DNA of 64,000 nt from M3007 sp031425155 (GTDB lineage: Bacteria; Bacteroidota; Bacteroidia; Chitinophagales; Saprospiraceae), in contig JANPIV010000109.1 in assembly GCA_031425155.1 (NCBI GenBank), positions 51,152 to 115,151 on the forward strand. Reading direction: 5' to 3'. Positions 55,346-64,000 of this stretch are shown in pieces. A program made the translations under genes and the position numbers. Numbering within the stretch: position 1 is the stretch's first letter; each line of letters opens with the position of its first letter. The notes under the pieces are model-generated. The model saw only the letters and a program-made list of their open reading frames with translations. It did no database searches and was not told where the DNA came from.

Positions 55346-58230
55346 AGCCCTATCGGTATCCCGGCCCGCAGCCCTTCTCCGGGCAGCAACAGCACATCTT
55401 TTTTGGGCGTACCAAAGAACTGGACGAACTCCTGCGCCTCGTGCGGCGCGAACAATGGCTGGTGCTCTACGGCAAATCTGGTCTGGGCAAAAGTTCGCTG
55501 CTCAATGCCGGTCTGGCCCCACATCTGGCCAAAGATGATGGCATGGCCCCAGTTTTTATCCGCTTTCATGCCTGGACGGAAAGCCGAAAAGACACTTGCC
55601 TGGGTATTGCTATTGATTTGCTGAAAAAAGATGCTGCCCCACCGCCCAAATGGTTGACTCAACTGGTCGAAAAAGATCTGAGCCTGTGGCGTTTTTTGAA
55701 AGCCCGACAGATCGCCCAGTCAGGCGGTGATGCCAAGCCCAGCACCCTCCTCATTTTCGACCAGTTCGAAGAACTTTTTACCTTCCCGGCATCTGCCGTG
55801 GAAGCATTTGCCAAAAGCCTGGCCGAAGTATTCTACACCGACATCCCGGAACGGTACCGCATGGCCCTGGAAAAACAGCCCACGCTGCTCAGCGAAGCCG
55901 AACTGCGCCAACTGCACGAACCCCTGCCCCTGCGCGTCATCACCGCCATCCGCACCGACCGCATGGCCCTGATGCACCAGTTGAAGCCCTTCCTGCCCGG
56001 TACGCTGGACGTGTGTTACGAACTGCGGCCCCTGTCCCACGCTGCCGCCGAGGAAGCCGTGCTCAATCCCGCTTACGATGCCGGCAACTTCCGCACCCCG
56101 CGCTTCGACTACGCAGACGAAGCCCTCGATACCCTGCTCCTGTTCCTTTCCTCCGGGCGAAAACAGGACATCGAATCCTTCCAGTTGCAGATTCTATGCG
56201 AACACCTCGAAAAAAACGTCGTGGAGCGGGCTGGTCGCCTGCGCATCGCCGCCAGCGATCTGGCTGACCCGGCGGGCATTCTGGAAAATTACTATCTCGA
56301 CAAGATCGGGGAGATCGCCGACCCCGGTAGTCGCCTCGCTGCCCGGAAACTGATCGAAGAAGGCCTGATCTTTGAGGAAGAAGAACGCAGGGTGACCTTG
56401 TTCGAGGGCCAGATCCAGCGGGTGTGGGGCGTGGACGCGGCCTTGCTCGCCCGCCTCGAAGATACCCACCTGCTACGCCGCGAGCCGAGCCTGCGCGGCG
56501 GCTACACCTATGAACTCAGCCACGATACGCTGGTGGCGCCGGTGCTAAAAGCCAAGGCCAAACGCATGGCCGAAGAATCCCGCGCGGAATTGGAAGCGGT
56601 GGAAGCCCGGAAAGCGGCAGAACTGGCGGCTTTGCGCGAACAGGCCGAAGTAGAAAAACGCCGCGCCGAAGCCGCCGAACAACTCCGAAACGAAGCCGTA
56701 GCGGGTCGCCAGCGGGCACGTACTTTCGCTTACTTAGCAGCTTTGGTGGCGGTGGTGGCGCTTGGCCTGGGCGTGTTTGCTTTTTTCAAACAACGCGATG
56801 CCAGCACCGCTTCGGAAAAAGCCAAACAGGAAGAGACCAAAGCCAAAGACGCGCTGACGCAGGTGGAAATGGAAAAAAAAGCCACCGAAACCCAGCGCCA
56901 GAAAGCCGAAGAAAGTGCTGCCCTGGCAAAGCAAAAAGCCATAGAAGCCGAAGCCGCCAATACATTGGCCCAAGCCAATCTAATTAGAGCCAAAACCGAA
57001 GAAACCCGGGCCAAAGCAGCCCTGGCGCAGGTAGAAATGGAAAAATCCGCTACCGAAGCCCAACGCCAGAAAGCCGAAGAAAACTACCGGCTAGCCCAAG
57101 ACAAAACCCAAGAGGCCGAAAAACAGGCCACCACCGCCAGTCTCGCCCTCGCCGAACAGCAAAAAGCCCTCGCCGAGATCGCCCGCCGGACCGTGCGCGA
57201 TGCCCAAACCCAGATTTATCATTTGGATTACGAAGGCGCGCTGGCGACCCTGCAATCCGCCGCCGCGCTCCAGGCCGCCCAGGCAGAGGTGAGCGATGCC
57301 CTGCTGGAAATGGTGTTTTTTTATGCCGAGACGGGCAAATTTGACCGTGCTACAGGGCTGCTGGATACTGCCGCCCAATTGGCAGGGCGAGATTTGACCA
57401 TCCCGAAAACATCGGGATTGACAAATCTGAAAGACTTCCATGATGCTATTAAAACCCTTCAGCCTGCCCGCTTCGACTCCCTGCTGGCCCGTTACTTCCC
57501 CGTCATGCTTTCCATTCCCGGCGGTACGGATACCCTTGGCAGCGAAGAATACGATACTGAAAGACCCCGCCACGCCGTCACCCTCTCGCCCTTTAAAATG
57601 GCCAAAACCGAAACCACCTGGTGGCAGTACTACCTTTTTTGCGAAGCAACGGGAAATGAAAAACCGGAAACAGCAAATAGCTGGGCTGGAGATGGCGACA
57701 ATCCAGTCACCAACGTCTCTTGGTACGATGCGGTCGAATACGCCAACTGGCTGAGTGAACGGGAAGGCGCAGAAAAAGCCATTTCAAAAACCGGCGACGA
57801 ATACGCCGTTCAGCTGCATAAGGTCGGCTACCGGCTGCCCACCGATGCCGAGTGGGAATACGCCGCCCGTGGCGGTACGGATTTCGAGTACGCTGGTAGC
57901 AGCGAGGTGGACGAGGTGGCCTGGTACGCCTCCAACAGCCGCTTCCGCACCCGTCCGGCAGGCCTGAAAAAGGCCAACACCTACGGGCTGCATGACTTGA
58001 GCGGCAACGTCTGGGAATGGTGCTGGGACTGGTACGGCAAAAATTACTACGAACAACTTCGTACTTCGCCAAAAAAAGATCCGCCCGGCCCAGATTCCGG
58101 TTCGTCCCGGGTTTTGCATGGCGGGTCTTGGAACTACGACGATGACCTTTGTCAAGTGTCGTTCCGCAGCGTCAGTATTCCAAGCAACCGGGGCGGTAGC
58201 AACGGTTTTCGGGTCGTGCAGGGCAGATAG
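55342..58230 (+). CDS. nSTAND ATPase - transmembrane - coiled coil - FGE/C-type-lectin-fold protein with variable C-terminus
   Basis: A 962-residue protein. nSTAND1-type ATPase (about 8-400): Y-P-G-P-Q-P-F, F-F-G-R-T-K-E-L, Walker A G44-K-S-G-L-G-K-S-S52, Walker B-like L-L-I-F-D-Q-F-E-E-L-F near 135. One membrane helix follows (461-481), then an Ala/Glu/Lys/Gln coiled coil (485-620), a helical linker, and a formylglycine-generating-enzyme-type domain (720-962) with W-Y-D-A-V-E-Y-A-N-W-L, R-L-P-T-D-A-E-W-E-Y-A-A-R-G-G and G-N-V-W-E-W-C-W-D-W-Y-G. Residues 921-960 (R-V-L-H-G-G-S-W-N...G-F-R-V-V) are the usual DGR target, and the DNA matches an adenine-rich copy downstream. Confidence 0.88.
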   Translation: MKPYRYPGPQPFSGQQQHIFFGRTKELDELLRLVRREQWLVLYGKSGLGKSSLLNAGLAPHLAKDDGMAPVFIRFHAWTESRKDTCLGIAIDLLKKDAAPPPKWLTQLVEKDLSLWRFLKARQIAQSGGDAKPSTLLIFDQFEELFTFPASAVEAFAKSLAEVFYTDIPERYRMALEKQPTLLSEAELRQLHEPLPLRVITAIRTDRMALMHQLKPFLPGTLDVCYELRPLSHAAAEEAVLNPAYDAGNFRTPRFDYADEALDTLLLFLSSGRKQDIESFQLQILCEHLEKNVVERAGRLRIAASDLADPAGILENYYLDKIGEIADPGSRLAARKLIEEGLIFEEEERRVTLFEGQIQRVWGVDAALLARLEDTHLLRREPSLRGGYTYELSHDTLVAPVLKAKAKRMAEESRAELEAVEARKAAELAALREQAEVEKRRAEAAEQLRNEAVAGRQRARTFAYLAALVAVVALGLGVFAFFKQRDASTASEKAKQEETKAKDALTQVEMEKKATETQRQKAEESAALAKQKAIEAEAANTLAQANLIRAKTEETRAKAALAQVEMEKSATEAQRQKAEENYRLAQDKTQEAEKQATTASLALAEQQKALAEIARRTVRDAQTQIYHLDYEGALATLQSAAALQAAQAEVSDALLEMVFFYAETGKFDRATGLLDTAAQLAGRDLTIPKTSGLTNLKDFHDAIKTLQPARFDSLLARYFPVMLSIPGGTDTLGSEEYDTERPRHAVTLSPFKMAKTETTWWQYYLFCEATGNEKPETANSWAGDGDNPVTNVSWYDAVEYANWLSEREGAEKAISKTGDEYAVQLHKVGYRLPTDAEWEYAARGGTDFEYAGSSEVDEVAWYASNSRFRTRPAGLKKANTYGLHDLSGNVWEWCWDWYGKNYYEQLRTSPKKDPPGPDSGSSRVLHGGSWNYDDDLCQVSFRSVSIPSNRGGSNGFRVVQGR
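58102..58226 (+). repeat. DGR-type variable repeat (VR) at the 3' end of the nSTAND-FGE gene
   Basis: Over 70 bases (58102-58171) it aligns without gaps to 58333-58402. Of 16 differences, 11 fall at adenines of the downstream copy (18 adenines in all), and only 5 among the other 52 positions. Codons beyond the aligned part (S-V-S-I-P-S-N-R-G-G-S-N) are also what AAC/AAT codons would yield after adenine mutagenesis. The segment ends in the conserved G-F-R-V-V-Q-G-R. Confidence 0.7.
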
Positions 58231-58284
58231 CCCTTTATTTCTTTTAAACTTTTACCCTTTTTTTACCTTTTATTTGTTTATTTT

Positions 58285-58312
58285 CTTTCGGCGCAGCCGA
58301 AGAATTTTTTTA
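58285..58312 (+). terminator. Hairpin terminator after the nSTAND-FGE gene
   Basis: TTCGGC-GCA-GCCGAA (58287-58301) followed by GAATTTTTTTA. It lies about 55 bases past the stop, between the variable repeat and its template-like copy, a place where DGRs often carry a hairpin. Confidence 0.7.
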
Positions 58313-58332
58313 GAAAACAGGGTCAGGCGGCA

Positions 58333-58402
58333 TCGTCCCGGGTTCTGCGTGGCGGGTCTTGGAACAACAACAATAACAATTGTCGGGTGACGAACCGTAA
58401 CA
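58333..58402 (+). repeat. DGR template-repeat-like sequence, truncated
   Basis: In the frame of the target gene it would read S-R-V-L-R-G-G-S-W followed by six Asn, C-R-V-T-N-R-N-N. This Asn(AAC/AAT)-rich form of the FGE C-terminus is the hallmark of DGR template repeats. The match stops after 70 bases, so the 3' part and the initiation-of-homing sequence are missing. It may be a broken template served by a distant reverse transcriptase, or a dead remnant. Confidence 0.65.
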
Positions 58403-58719
58403 ATCTTCCCATTTTTCTCCTTCTGCGCCATCTCGCAAAATTATTTCACGCCCTTTCGTCCATCCACGCCATCATCTACGGCCTTCGTCATAAGAGCCAG
58501 GTTAGGAGTATATAAAATTTTCTCTGCTGGGCAACATCTTCAAACCAAATACGATACTATTATTTATCGGGCTTTTTGTTCACAGGAAAGGCCGGAGCAG
58601 GCATAAAGTCACGTAGAGTAGCAAGCCTCACCAAAACCTTTACCCGCCACAGCTTTTTTCTTTTTCAGGCGAAGGAGGGAACCAGGACCAACAATGTAAC
58701 AATCTAACCGCTCCCTCCC

Positions 58720-61700
58720 ATGCAAGAGCACCCTCTGCTGGCCGCTTTCGTGCAACTCATCGGCGACTTTTTCTTCGCTTCTGACAACGTATCTCCGCTA
58801 CGCGAAACGCTCCTGCGCCGCCTCGCCCAAGCCTTGTTGCAGGGGCAGGTACCCGCCACCACCCGCGATGCCTTCCGGTTCGAGCGCATCCAGCACTTCA
58901 CCACGCAGTACCTGACGGCGGATGACCGTCTCATTATCAGCAAAATACTGACCGAAGAAGACCAGGCTTTGGTCGCGCAACCCAAGCCATCCATCCGGGT
59001 GTTCCTGCGCGAAATGCCCACGCGCACGGTGCATTTGCGCAGCAGCATTCCCAACTGGGCGCGGTCGGCGGCTCTGCTCGATAGTGTGGGGCCGGTGCAG
59101 AACCGTGATGGCCGCCGCTTCTGGCTGGATGTGTACGCGGTGCCGCCCGCCGTGGAGGTGCGCCTGAACGCGACCAATCAGCGGGTGCTGTATTTGGCCC
59201 CGGATGTGCCGCTGGTCATCAATAGTGCGGTGGTGAGTAGCCTGTCTATCGGTGCAGGTACGATCTGGATACAGTCCAAAATGTTCGCCCCCGATGCCGA
59301 TGAAAAACTGTACTGCGGGCTGCGCGTGGCTTCGGCGGAACTGACTTTCCAGCCCACGGCCCGCTACTCCCACGGCATCGTGCTGATTATGGGCAATGGC
59401 GCGGCCACGCTCAGCGTAAAACTCGCGCCGCCCGAGGTACTGGGCAGCGACCTGCCGCAGGGAGCCGATGCGCAGGCCGCCGTCGGTCAGTTGCCCGAAA
59501 GTTTTGTGCTGCATTTGCAAGCCAATGCCTCCGCCCTGACCAGCGTGGCCGGTGCCGCCTGGAAGGTCTATGGCGACGATAAGGCGTTCACGTGGACGCA
59601 AGCCGCTGCCACTTATAATGGTCTGCTCAATGCGGTGTCCGTGCCGATGGCCACCGATGCCAACGTGTTTACCGTTGCCAGCAGTCTGTCGCACATTCTG
59701 CCGCTATCGGCATCTGCCGAAATAGACGTGGCCGCCTGGCTGCTCCACGCTGCTGAACTGGCCGCGCCGCTGACCGCCGAAGGAGCCGGTGCGCTGGCCA
59801 TTCGTACCCTGCCGGGCTTGACGGGTACCTGCGCTGGATTGCTGGATGCCAATCAGGCCGCAGCGGCGCGTTTGCAACTGAATCGCAGTTGGATCACCGC
59901 TGCGCCGGGTCGTCTGGAAATCATTGCGCTGGAAACGGCCACCGAATATGCCTTCCAAACCCTGCATCTCTGGCAGGATGCGCAGGCCCGCTGGAACGAC
60001 CTGCGACTGCGCTACGTGGAGCATTTTCCGTTTCTCTACCAATCCAGCGCGGCGGGTACGGAAATGTTGGCCTCCATCGGCGATTGCGAAGGCCAACTCG
60101 ACCGTCCGGTGGGGGCCGATCAGCAGCCGTTTGCGCTGCGCACCAAGGCCTCCCTTTGTCTGCGGTCGTATGGCGCGGCACAGGACTATCTCGTTTTGTA
60201 TGATGAAAATATCCTGCGCGACAACACGCCCATTCCGCAGGTAGCCGGGGTGAATGCGGCCCTAACTTTCCAAAGCCGCGCTATTGCCCTCAATAATGCC
60301 CTGCTGACCATTTCGCCGGTCAATTCGATGTTGCTCTCCGGTGAATTGTCGCCGCAAGCCACGACTTTTACCGAAGCCAGCCTGATTTATGGCTTTGCGC
60401 TGGTCGGTTATTTGCCTGCTTTGCCCGATCCCTACGCCGCGCATTTGGGCACCTTCCGCTATATGCACACTGAACTGGAAGGGCGGGAAGGCGTGTATCG
60501 TTTTGATCAGATTCACCGTCTGTTGGTCGGTACCATGCAATGGAAAGCCGCCGCCGCACCCGGCACGCGCTTTATTTTTGGCGATCTGGCCAACGACGAA
60601 GCCAACCTGTTTATCCATTTGAATCCGTTGCTCGATGTGGGCCGCGCTTTAAATGAAGAATACGACACCCGCACCCAACGCGCCCAAAAGGCGGCGGCAC
60701 GGTTCCAGTCGCAGTCGGGCGTGGGCGGCCAGGATCATTATTTTCCCAGCCAATACGACATCAATCTGGGTGTGAATGACCGCTACCAGCATTACCAGTT
60801 TTTCAGTCTGCTGGACGTGAGTACCGCCGCCGATCTGATGGGCGTGAACCTCGGTTCGATGGACGAACGCTTCTTTTTTAAGCGGGAATTTGAAGTATTC
60901 CAGGATCAAAATCCGCTTTCCGCCAAGGGCATGGACGTGGTGGCGACCGGGCGGCTGGTGCGCCTGTTCACCGTGCCACAGATCAGTTGGGAGCCGGTGC
61001 TGAACAAGTCCGTGCCGACCAATCTGGCCAATGATCCGCCGGAAGGTTTGCTGCTGTTCAAAGACGATGGCCCGCCGACGCTGATTGGCAACACGGGTAG
61101 TTCGACGGTGCCGATTGCGCCGCTGCCACTGGTGGAATATGTGGAGCAGCATTACCGCGACGATGCCAATTTCAAGGCCTGGAGTTTCTTTACGCTGCCT
61201 TTCGGGATGCTCGGCATTGCGCGGTACAACCAGGAATTGACCGTCGGGGCTGGCCCGTTGCAGATTGGCGCGACCATCGAAAGTGTGGACGAAAATTTCG
61301 GGAACGGCATTCAGACGACGTTGCAAATCAGTACCAAAGGCTATTTGCATCCGCAGGGCAACCGCAATTTTGAGGGCATGACGCAGCAGCAGTACAATTT
61401 GCGCGGGCCGCTCGGTCAGGAACTGAATCAGAGCATTCTTTCGGCCACGGTGACCGAGATTTTTAATAATGAATTTGGGCCAAATGCAGGTGAATTGATC
61501 CAGCGCGGCGTGCCCGTGGAACGCTACGATTTCAGTGGGTACGGAGCCAATTTATTCAGTCACTGGCTCAATTCGGATGCGCGGATTGCCCAGACTTCGC
61601 AGGCCAAATTCGACGTGTGGCGCGGACGTACGGCCCATGAGGTCATCCAGGTGCGCAGCATTATTTATCCCTGGGGTATCAAAGTGGTGCGCACGATCAC

Positions 61701-63864
61701 CATGTTTCGCAACAGTGCGGGCCTCGTCTATCGCATTGACAGCGGCTGGCGGGCGGAAAGCGACGGCGTGTATGATTTCCGAACGGTGGTGAAAGATAAA
61801 GCCAATGTGGAACGCCTTGAAACGCCTGGCTACGAATTTCATCCCGGCGTGGTCAAAGGCGTGTTTCAGGTGCGTAACATCATCGAAAGCGACGATTTAG
61901 CCCCGTTTGAACGCAGTTGGACTAAAACGGCGGGTTATTATATTGATGAAAATGACGGGCTGGCGGCCAAAATACCGCCGAATAAAGTATTGGAATTAAA
62001 ACTGACCCCCGTCTATTTTGATGCGGACGTACACATTGACGGCATCATTCAAGGCGGGGTAAATGGCAAAACGCCTTCCAAACGGATGCTGGGTTATTTG
62101 CAATTGGCACCGCGCGGCATCGTCATTTCACCGGAGTATTTCCGCGATTTGCTCTTGTTCCAAAACGGGCTGGGCGGCAAAGTGGACTGCGTGATCAACA
62201 TCGGCGAAAGCGGACAGAACATGCGGGTGAGCAGGGTAGAGGTGCAGCCATCCGTGGAAGGCGGCAAAATCGTCTTCGTGACCTCGGCGAAAGGCATGCC
62301 CATCCTGCCCAAAGATGGCAGTTGGAGCGTGGTAGTCCACAAAAAAGCGACCGGCGAAGTGCTGCCCATCAGCGATAGTGTGGTGCCCTTGATTCAGCGC
62401 GGTTTGCATCCTTTGGCTAATAAAACTCTGCTCGAACTGGGCACGGAAAATCCGCTCGGGCTGGACATTGCGAACCCCATCGAACGCGCTATTGCGACGC
62501 TGGAACAATGGCCCAATCTCAACTCGCTGGAACTGGCCAACGCGGGCGATTTATTCAATCTCAATCTGGAAGACCGCGCCGCGCAGTTTGCTTTTTTGCA
62601 AAATACCGACACGCAAAAGGTGCTGTTCCGCAACCCGTGGTTTAAGCCGGGCGACACTAAACTGCAAGGTTCCAAACCCGACCTCGCCGATGCTTTTCGG
62701 CTGCTGGATAGCAAGGGTATTTTCCCGAAATTGGACGGCACCATGCCCCGGCTTGATTTCAATGATTTCGACCTGAATATTTTGCCGGAAGGCTATAAAC
62801 TGTTGCATAAACTGGACCCGGAAAAACTGCTGGAACAGAAATTGCCCGAAGGGCCGGTGTATTTTATCAATGAAAAAGACGTAAAAATCTACATTGAATA
62901 CGCCAATAAGGACATTAAAGGGAATTTCCAAGGAGATGGTGTGGTCAATTTCGGGCTGGACAGCGCGGCAGCCACGGCGGATAAATGGGTGAACAAACTC
63001 AACGATATTACCCTCGTCGTGGACTTGCTGGATATGAAACGGCTGTTTCTGATTCGCGGTAAATTCGATACGGCCAAAGGCAAATCGCCGTCTTTTACCG
63101 GCCCCGAACTGGAATTTGGCGAACCCTTGCAGCCGGTCTATGACATTCTGCAAATCCTGCTCCTGCTCAACGGCGGCGACTATGCCGGTGCGCTCACTAA
63201 AGGCCTGAAAGTGGCGATGAGCAACAGCCCGAACAACTGGGAATATAAGTTTCAGGCCGACAAGGAAATCCCCGTGCTGCGCTTTCCGCCGCCCGCCGCC
63301 GATAGTCCCATCGCGCCGCTGCGCCTCGAATGTTTCCTGAAAATCGGTTGTTATTTCAACGTTGGGTCGCCCTTCCCGGAAGGCGGCGCGGTGGTGCCAA
63401 GTGCGGGCGGTTTTGTCGAATTTGGGGCCAAACTGAGCGTGATGTGTCTCTCGGTCGCCGCCGCTACGGTGTATGCCGTCGGTACCGTTACCCTGCGCAT
63501 CAGTGCCGATACGGTGAGTGGGCCAGGACTGTATATGAAAATGGGTTTCGGCGTGGAGTTGGTTGTCGGCCTGCCGGTCATTGGCAACGTCAGCGTGTAT
63601 TTTGCCGCCGGGATAGAGATTTCGATTGATACGCGGGTCATCGTCGTCGGTGCCTTCATTCTGTTCCGGGGCCGCGCTGAATTAATCGGTGGTCTGGTCA
63701 CTATTCAAATCCAGATCGAAGCCTCCGGTAAGGTGCGCCGCGAACTGGGTTCCGGTCGCACGGACTGTGTGGCGCAGGTGACATTCAGTCTGGATATTAG
63801 TATTTTCCTGGTGATTAATATTAGTTTCTCGAAGAGTTTTCAAGAAAACAGACAAATCGCGTAG
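58720..63864 (+). CDS. Giant protein of unknown function (1714 residues)
   Basis: No signal peptide, membrane helix or T9SS tail is obvious. The N-terminal 60 residues are helical (F-V-Q-L-I-G-D-F-F-F-A-S); residues 90-1400 are mainly beta-rich with mixed segments; the C-terminal 160 residues are alternating hydrophobic strands rich in Gly (G-F-V-E-F-G-A-K-L-S-V, Y-M-K-M-G-F-G-V-E-L-V-V-G-L-P-V, T-I-Q-I-Q-I-E-A-S-G-K-V), resembling a beta-solenoid or barrel-like sheet. Family not recognised. It has its own gap from the nSTAND operon, so a functional link is only possible. GC-rich with codon use like its neighbours. Confidence 0.75.
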   Translation: MQEHPLLAAFVQLIGDFFFASDNVSPLRETLLRRLAQALLQGQVPATTRDAFRFERIQHFTTQYLTADDRLIISKILTEEDQALVAQPKPSIRVFLREMPTRTVHLRSSIPNWARSAALLDSVGPVQNRDGRRFWLDVYAVPPAVEVRLNATNQRVLYLAPDVPLVINSAVVSSLSIGAGTIWIQSKMFAPDADEKLYCGLRVASAELTFQPTARYSHGIVLIMGNGAATLSVKLAPPEVLGSDLPQGADAQAAVGQLPESFVLHLQANASALTSVAGAAWKVYGDDKAFTWTQAAATYNGLLNAVSVPMATDANVFTVASSLSHILPLSASAEIDVAAWLLHAAELAAPLTAEGAGALAIRTLPGLTGTCAGLLDANQAAAARLQLNRSWITAAPGRLEIIALETATEYAFQTLHLWQDAQARWNDLRLRYVEHFPFLYQSSAAGTEMLASIGDCEGQLDRPVGADQQPFALRTKASLCLRSYGAAQDYLVLYDENILRDNTPIPQVAGVNAALTFQSRAIALNNALLTISPVNSMLLSGELSPQATTFTEASLIYGFALVGYLPALPDPYAAHLGTFRYMHTELEGREGVYRFDQIHRLLVGTMQWKAAAAPGTRFIFGDLANDEANLFIHLNPLLDVGRALNEEYDTRTQRAQKAAARFQSQSGVGGQDHYFPSQYDINLGVNDRYQHYQFFSLLDVSTAADLMGVNLGSMDERFFFKREFEVFQDQNPLSAKGMDVVATGRLVRLFTVPQISWEPVLNKSVPTNLANDPPEGLLLFKDDGPPTLIGNTGSSTVPIAPLPLVEYVEQHYRDDANFKAWSFFTLPFGMLGIARYNQELTVGAGPLQIGATIESVDENFGNGIQTTLQISTKGYLHPQGNRNFEGMTQQQYNLRGPLGQELNQSILSATVTEIFNNEFGPNAGELIQRGVPVERYDFSGYGANLFSHWLNSDARIAQTSQAKFDVWRGRTAHEVIQVRSIIYPWGIKVVRTITMFRNSAGLVYRIDSGWRAESDGVYDFRTVVKDKANVERLETPGYEFHPGVVKGVFQVRNIIESDDLAPFERSWTKTAGYYIDENDGLAAKIPPNKVLELKLTPVYFDADVHIDGIIQGGVNGKTPSKRMLGYLQLAPRGIVISPEYFRDLLLFQNGLGGKVDCVINIGESGQNMRVSRVEVQPSVEGGKIVFVTSAKGMPILPKDGSWSVVVHKKATGEVLPISDSVVPLIQRGLHPLANKTLLELGTENPLGLDIANPIERAIATLEQWPNLNSLELANAGDLFNLNLEDRAAQFAFLQNTDTQKVLFRNPWFKPGDTKLQGSKPDLADAFRLLDSKGIFPKLDGTMPRLDFNDFDLNILPEGYKLLHKLDPEKLLEQKLPEGPVYFINEKDVKIYIEYANKDIKGNFQGDGVVNFGLDSAAATADKWVNKLNDITLVVDLLDMKRLFLIRGKFDTAKGKSPSFTGPELEFGEPLQPVYDILQILLLLNGGDYAGALTKGLKVAMSNSPNNWEYKFQADKEIPVLRFPPPAADSPIAPLRLECFLKIGCYFNVGSPFPEGGAVVPSAGGFVEFGAKLSVMCLSVAAATVYAVGTVTLRISADTVSGPGLYMKMGFGVELVVGLPVIGNVSVYFAAGIEISIDTRVIVVGAFILFRGRAELIGGLVTIQIQIEASGKVRRELGSGRTDCVAQVTFSLDISIFLVINISFSKSFQENRQIA

Positions 63865-63877
63865 GAGCCCCACCCCT

Positions 63878-63902
63878 AACCCCTCCCCCGAAAGGGAGGG
63901 GG
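63878..63902. terminator. Hairpin after the giant gene, possible terminator
   Basis: CCCCTCCC and GGGAGGGG pair around CCGAAA. There is no T-run behind it, so it may be a dispersed repeat (compare 39230-39271) rather than an intrinsic terminator. Confidence 0.35.
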
Positions 63903-63923
63903 ACTACCTTGAGTTTCAAGCCA

Positions 63924-64000
63924 ATGATTATCAGTACCATGGAGAAATATAATATTGTTTTAAATGATCGTTTAAAGAACATAGAACAACGCGATAAGGA
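63924..64000 (+). CDS. Start of a gene cut by the window end
   Basis: An open frame begins at ATG 63924 (M-I-I-S-T-M-E-K-Y-N-I-V-L-N-D) or at the second ATG (63939) and runs out of the window. Sequence is AT-rich and codon-like, with R-L-K-N-I-E-Q-R-D-K visible. Too short to name. Confidence 0.45.
   Translation, partial: MIISTMEKYNIVLNDRLKNIEQRDK

Larger units (their letters stand above)
58231..58719. other. Intergenic region with terminator and template-like repeat
   Basis: A 489-base stretch with no gene. It contains a terminator (58285-58312) and the adenine-rich template-like repeat (58333-58402). The remaining 300 bases show no reverse transcriptase or accessory (Avd) gene, and no other feature is recognised. 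Confidence 0.6.

Noticed and set aside
58231..58719. Search for a DGR reverse transcriptase or Avd gene beside the template-like repeat
   Set aside because: No frame of adequate length and no RT motif (such as Y-x-D-D) is visible here or elsewhere in the window.

Overview
The window looks like a chromosomal segment of a Bacteroidota bacterium, most likely from the Saprospirales (Haliscomenobacter/Lewinella-like). Supporting signs: type IX secretion (T9SS) sorting domains of both type A and type B, promoters with the Bacteroidota -7 element TAnnTTTG, A-rich translation starts without Shine-Dalgarno sites, a DUF3822 protein, a long LepB, ribosomal protein S16 with a long acidic tail, a LytS-type kinase, and many short intergenic repeats. 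No rRNA, tRNA or CRISPR array was seen.

Layout. 1-2.3 kb: two SGNH hydrolases. 2.7-5.3 kb: anti-sigma-like protein, ECF sigma factor and LytS-type kinase. 5.6-8.7 kb: VOC protein and GH31 alpha-glucosidase. 8.9-15.7 kb: an AT-rich island with a response regulator, a 1351-aa multi-PAS kinase and a DUF4932 protein, bounded by diverged direct repeats and a MITE. 15.7-18.1 kb: operon of glycosyltransferase, subclass B1-like metallo-beta-lactamase and aldo/keto reductase. 18.6-20.7 kb: three genes for coiled-coil and membrane proteins. 20.9-25.5 kb: operon of sigma factor, membrane anti-sigma-like protein and a TPR-CHAT protease split by an in-frame stop. 25.7-30.5 kb: secreted proteins and an AT-rich beta-helix protein. 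31-36.9 kb: DUF3822, bactofilin, tsaD, a thioredoxin, and cysK/cysE behind a cysteine-codon leader peptide attenuator. 37-43 kb: thiolase, lipoprotein, a lone cas6, and a T9SS type B protein. 43-54 kb: rsmD, lepB, rpsP, a PKD/T9SS type A protein, a Gfo/Idh/MocA oxidoreductase and membrane proteins. 54.2-58.4 kb: a SIR2-like/EAD gene overlapping an nSTAND-FGE gene whose 3' end is a diversity-generating retroelement (DGR) style variable repeat, followed by a truncated adenine-rich template-like repeat. 58.7-63.9 kb: a 1714-aa protein of unknown function.

The two most interesting items are (1) a complete-looking cysteine attenuator ahead of cysE-cysK: consensus promoter, 30-codon ORF with six consecutive Cys codons, intrinsic terminator and a matching antiterminator segment; and (2) the SIR2-EAD/nSTAND-FGE conflict-type operon with DGR-style adenine-biased variation but no reverse transcriptase gene in the window.

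All calls come from reading the sequence. Family names rest on recognised motifs, not on database searches.
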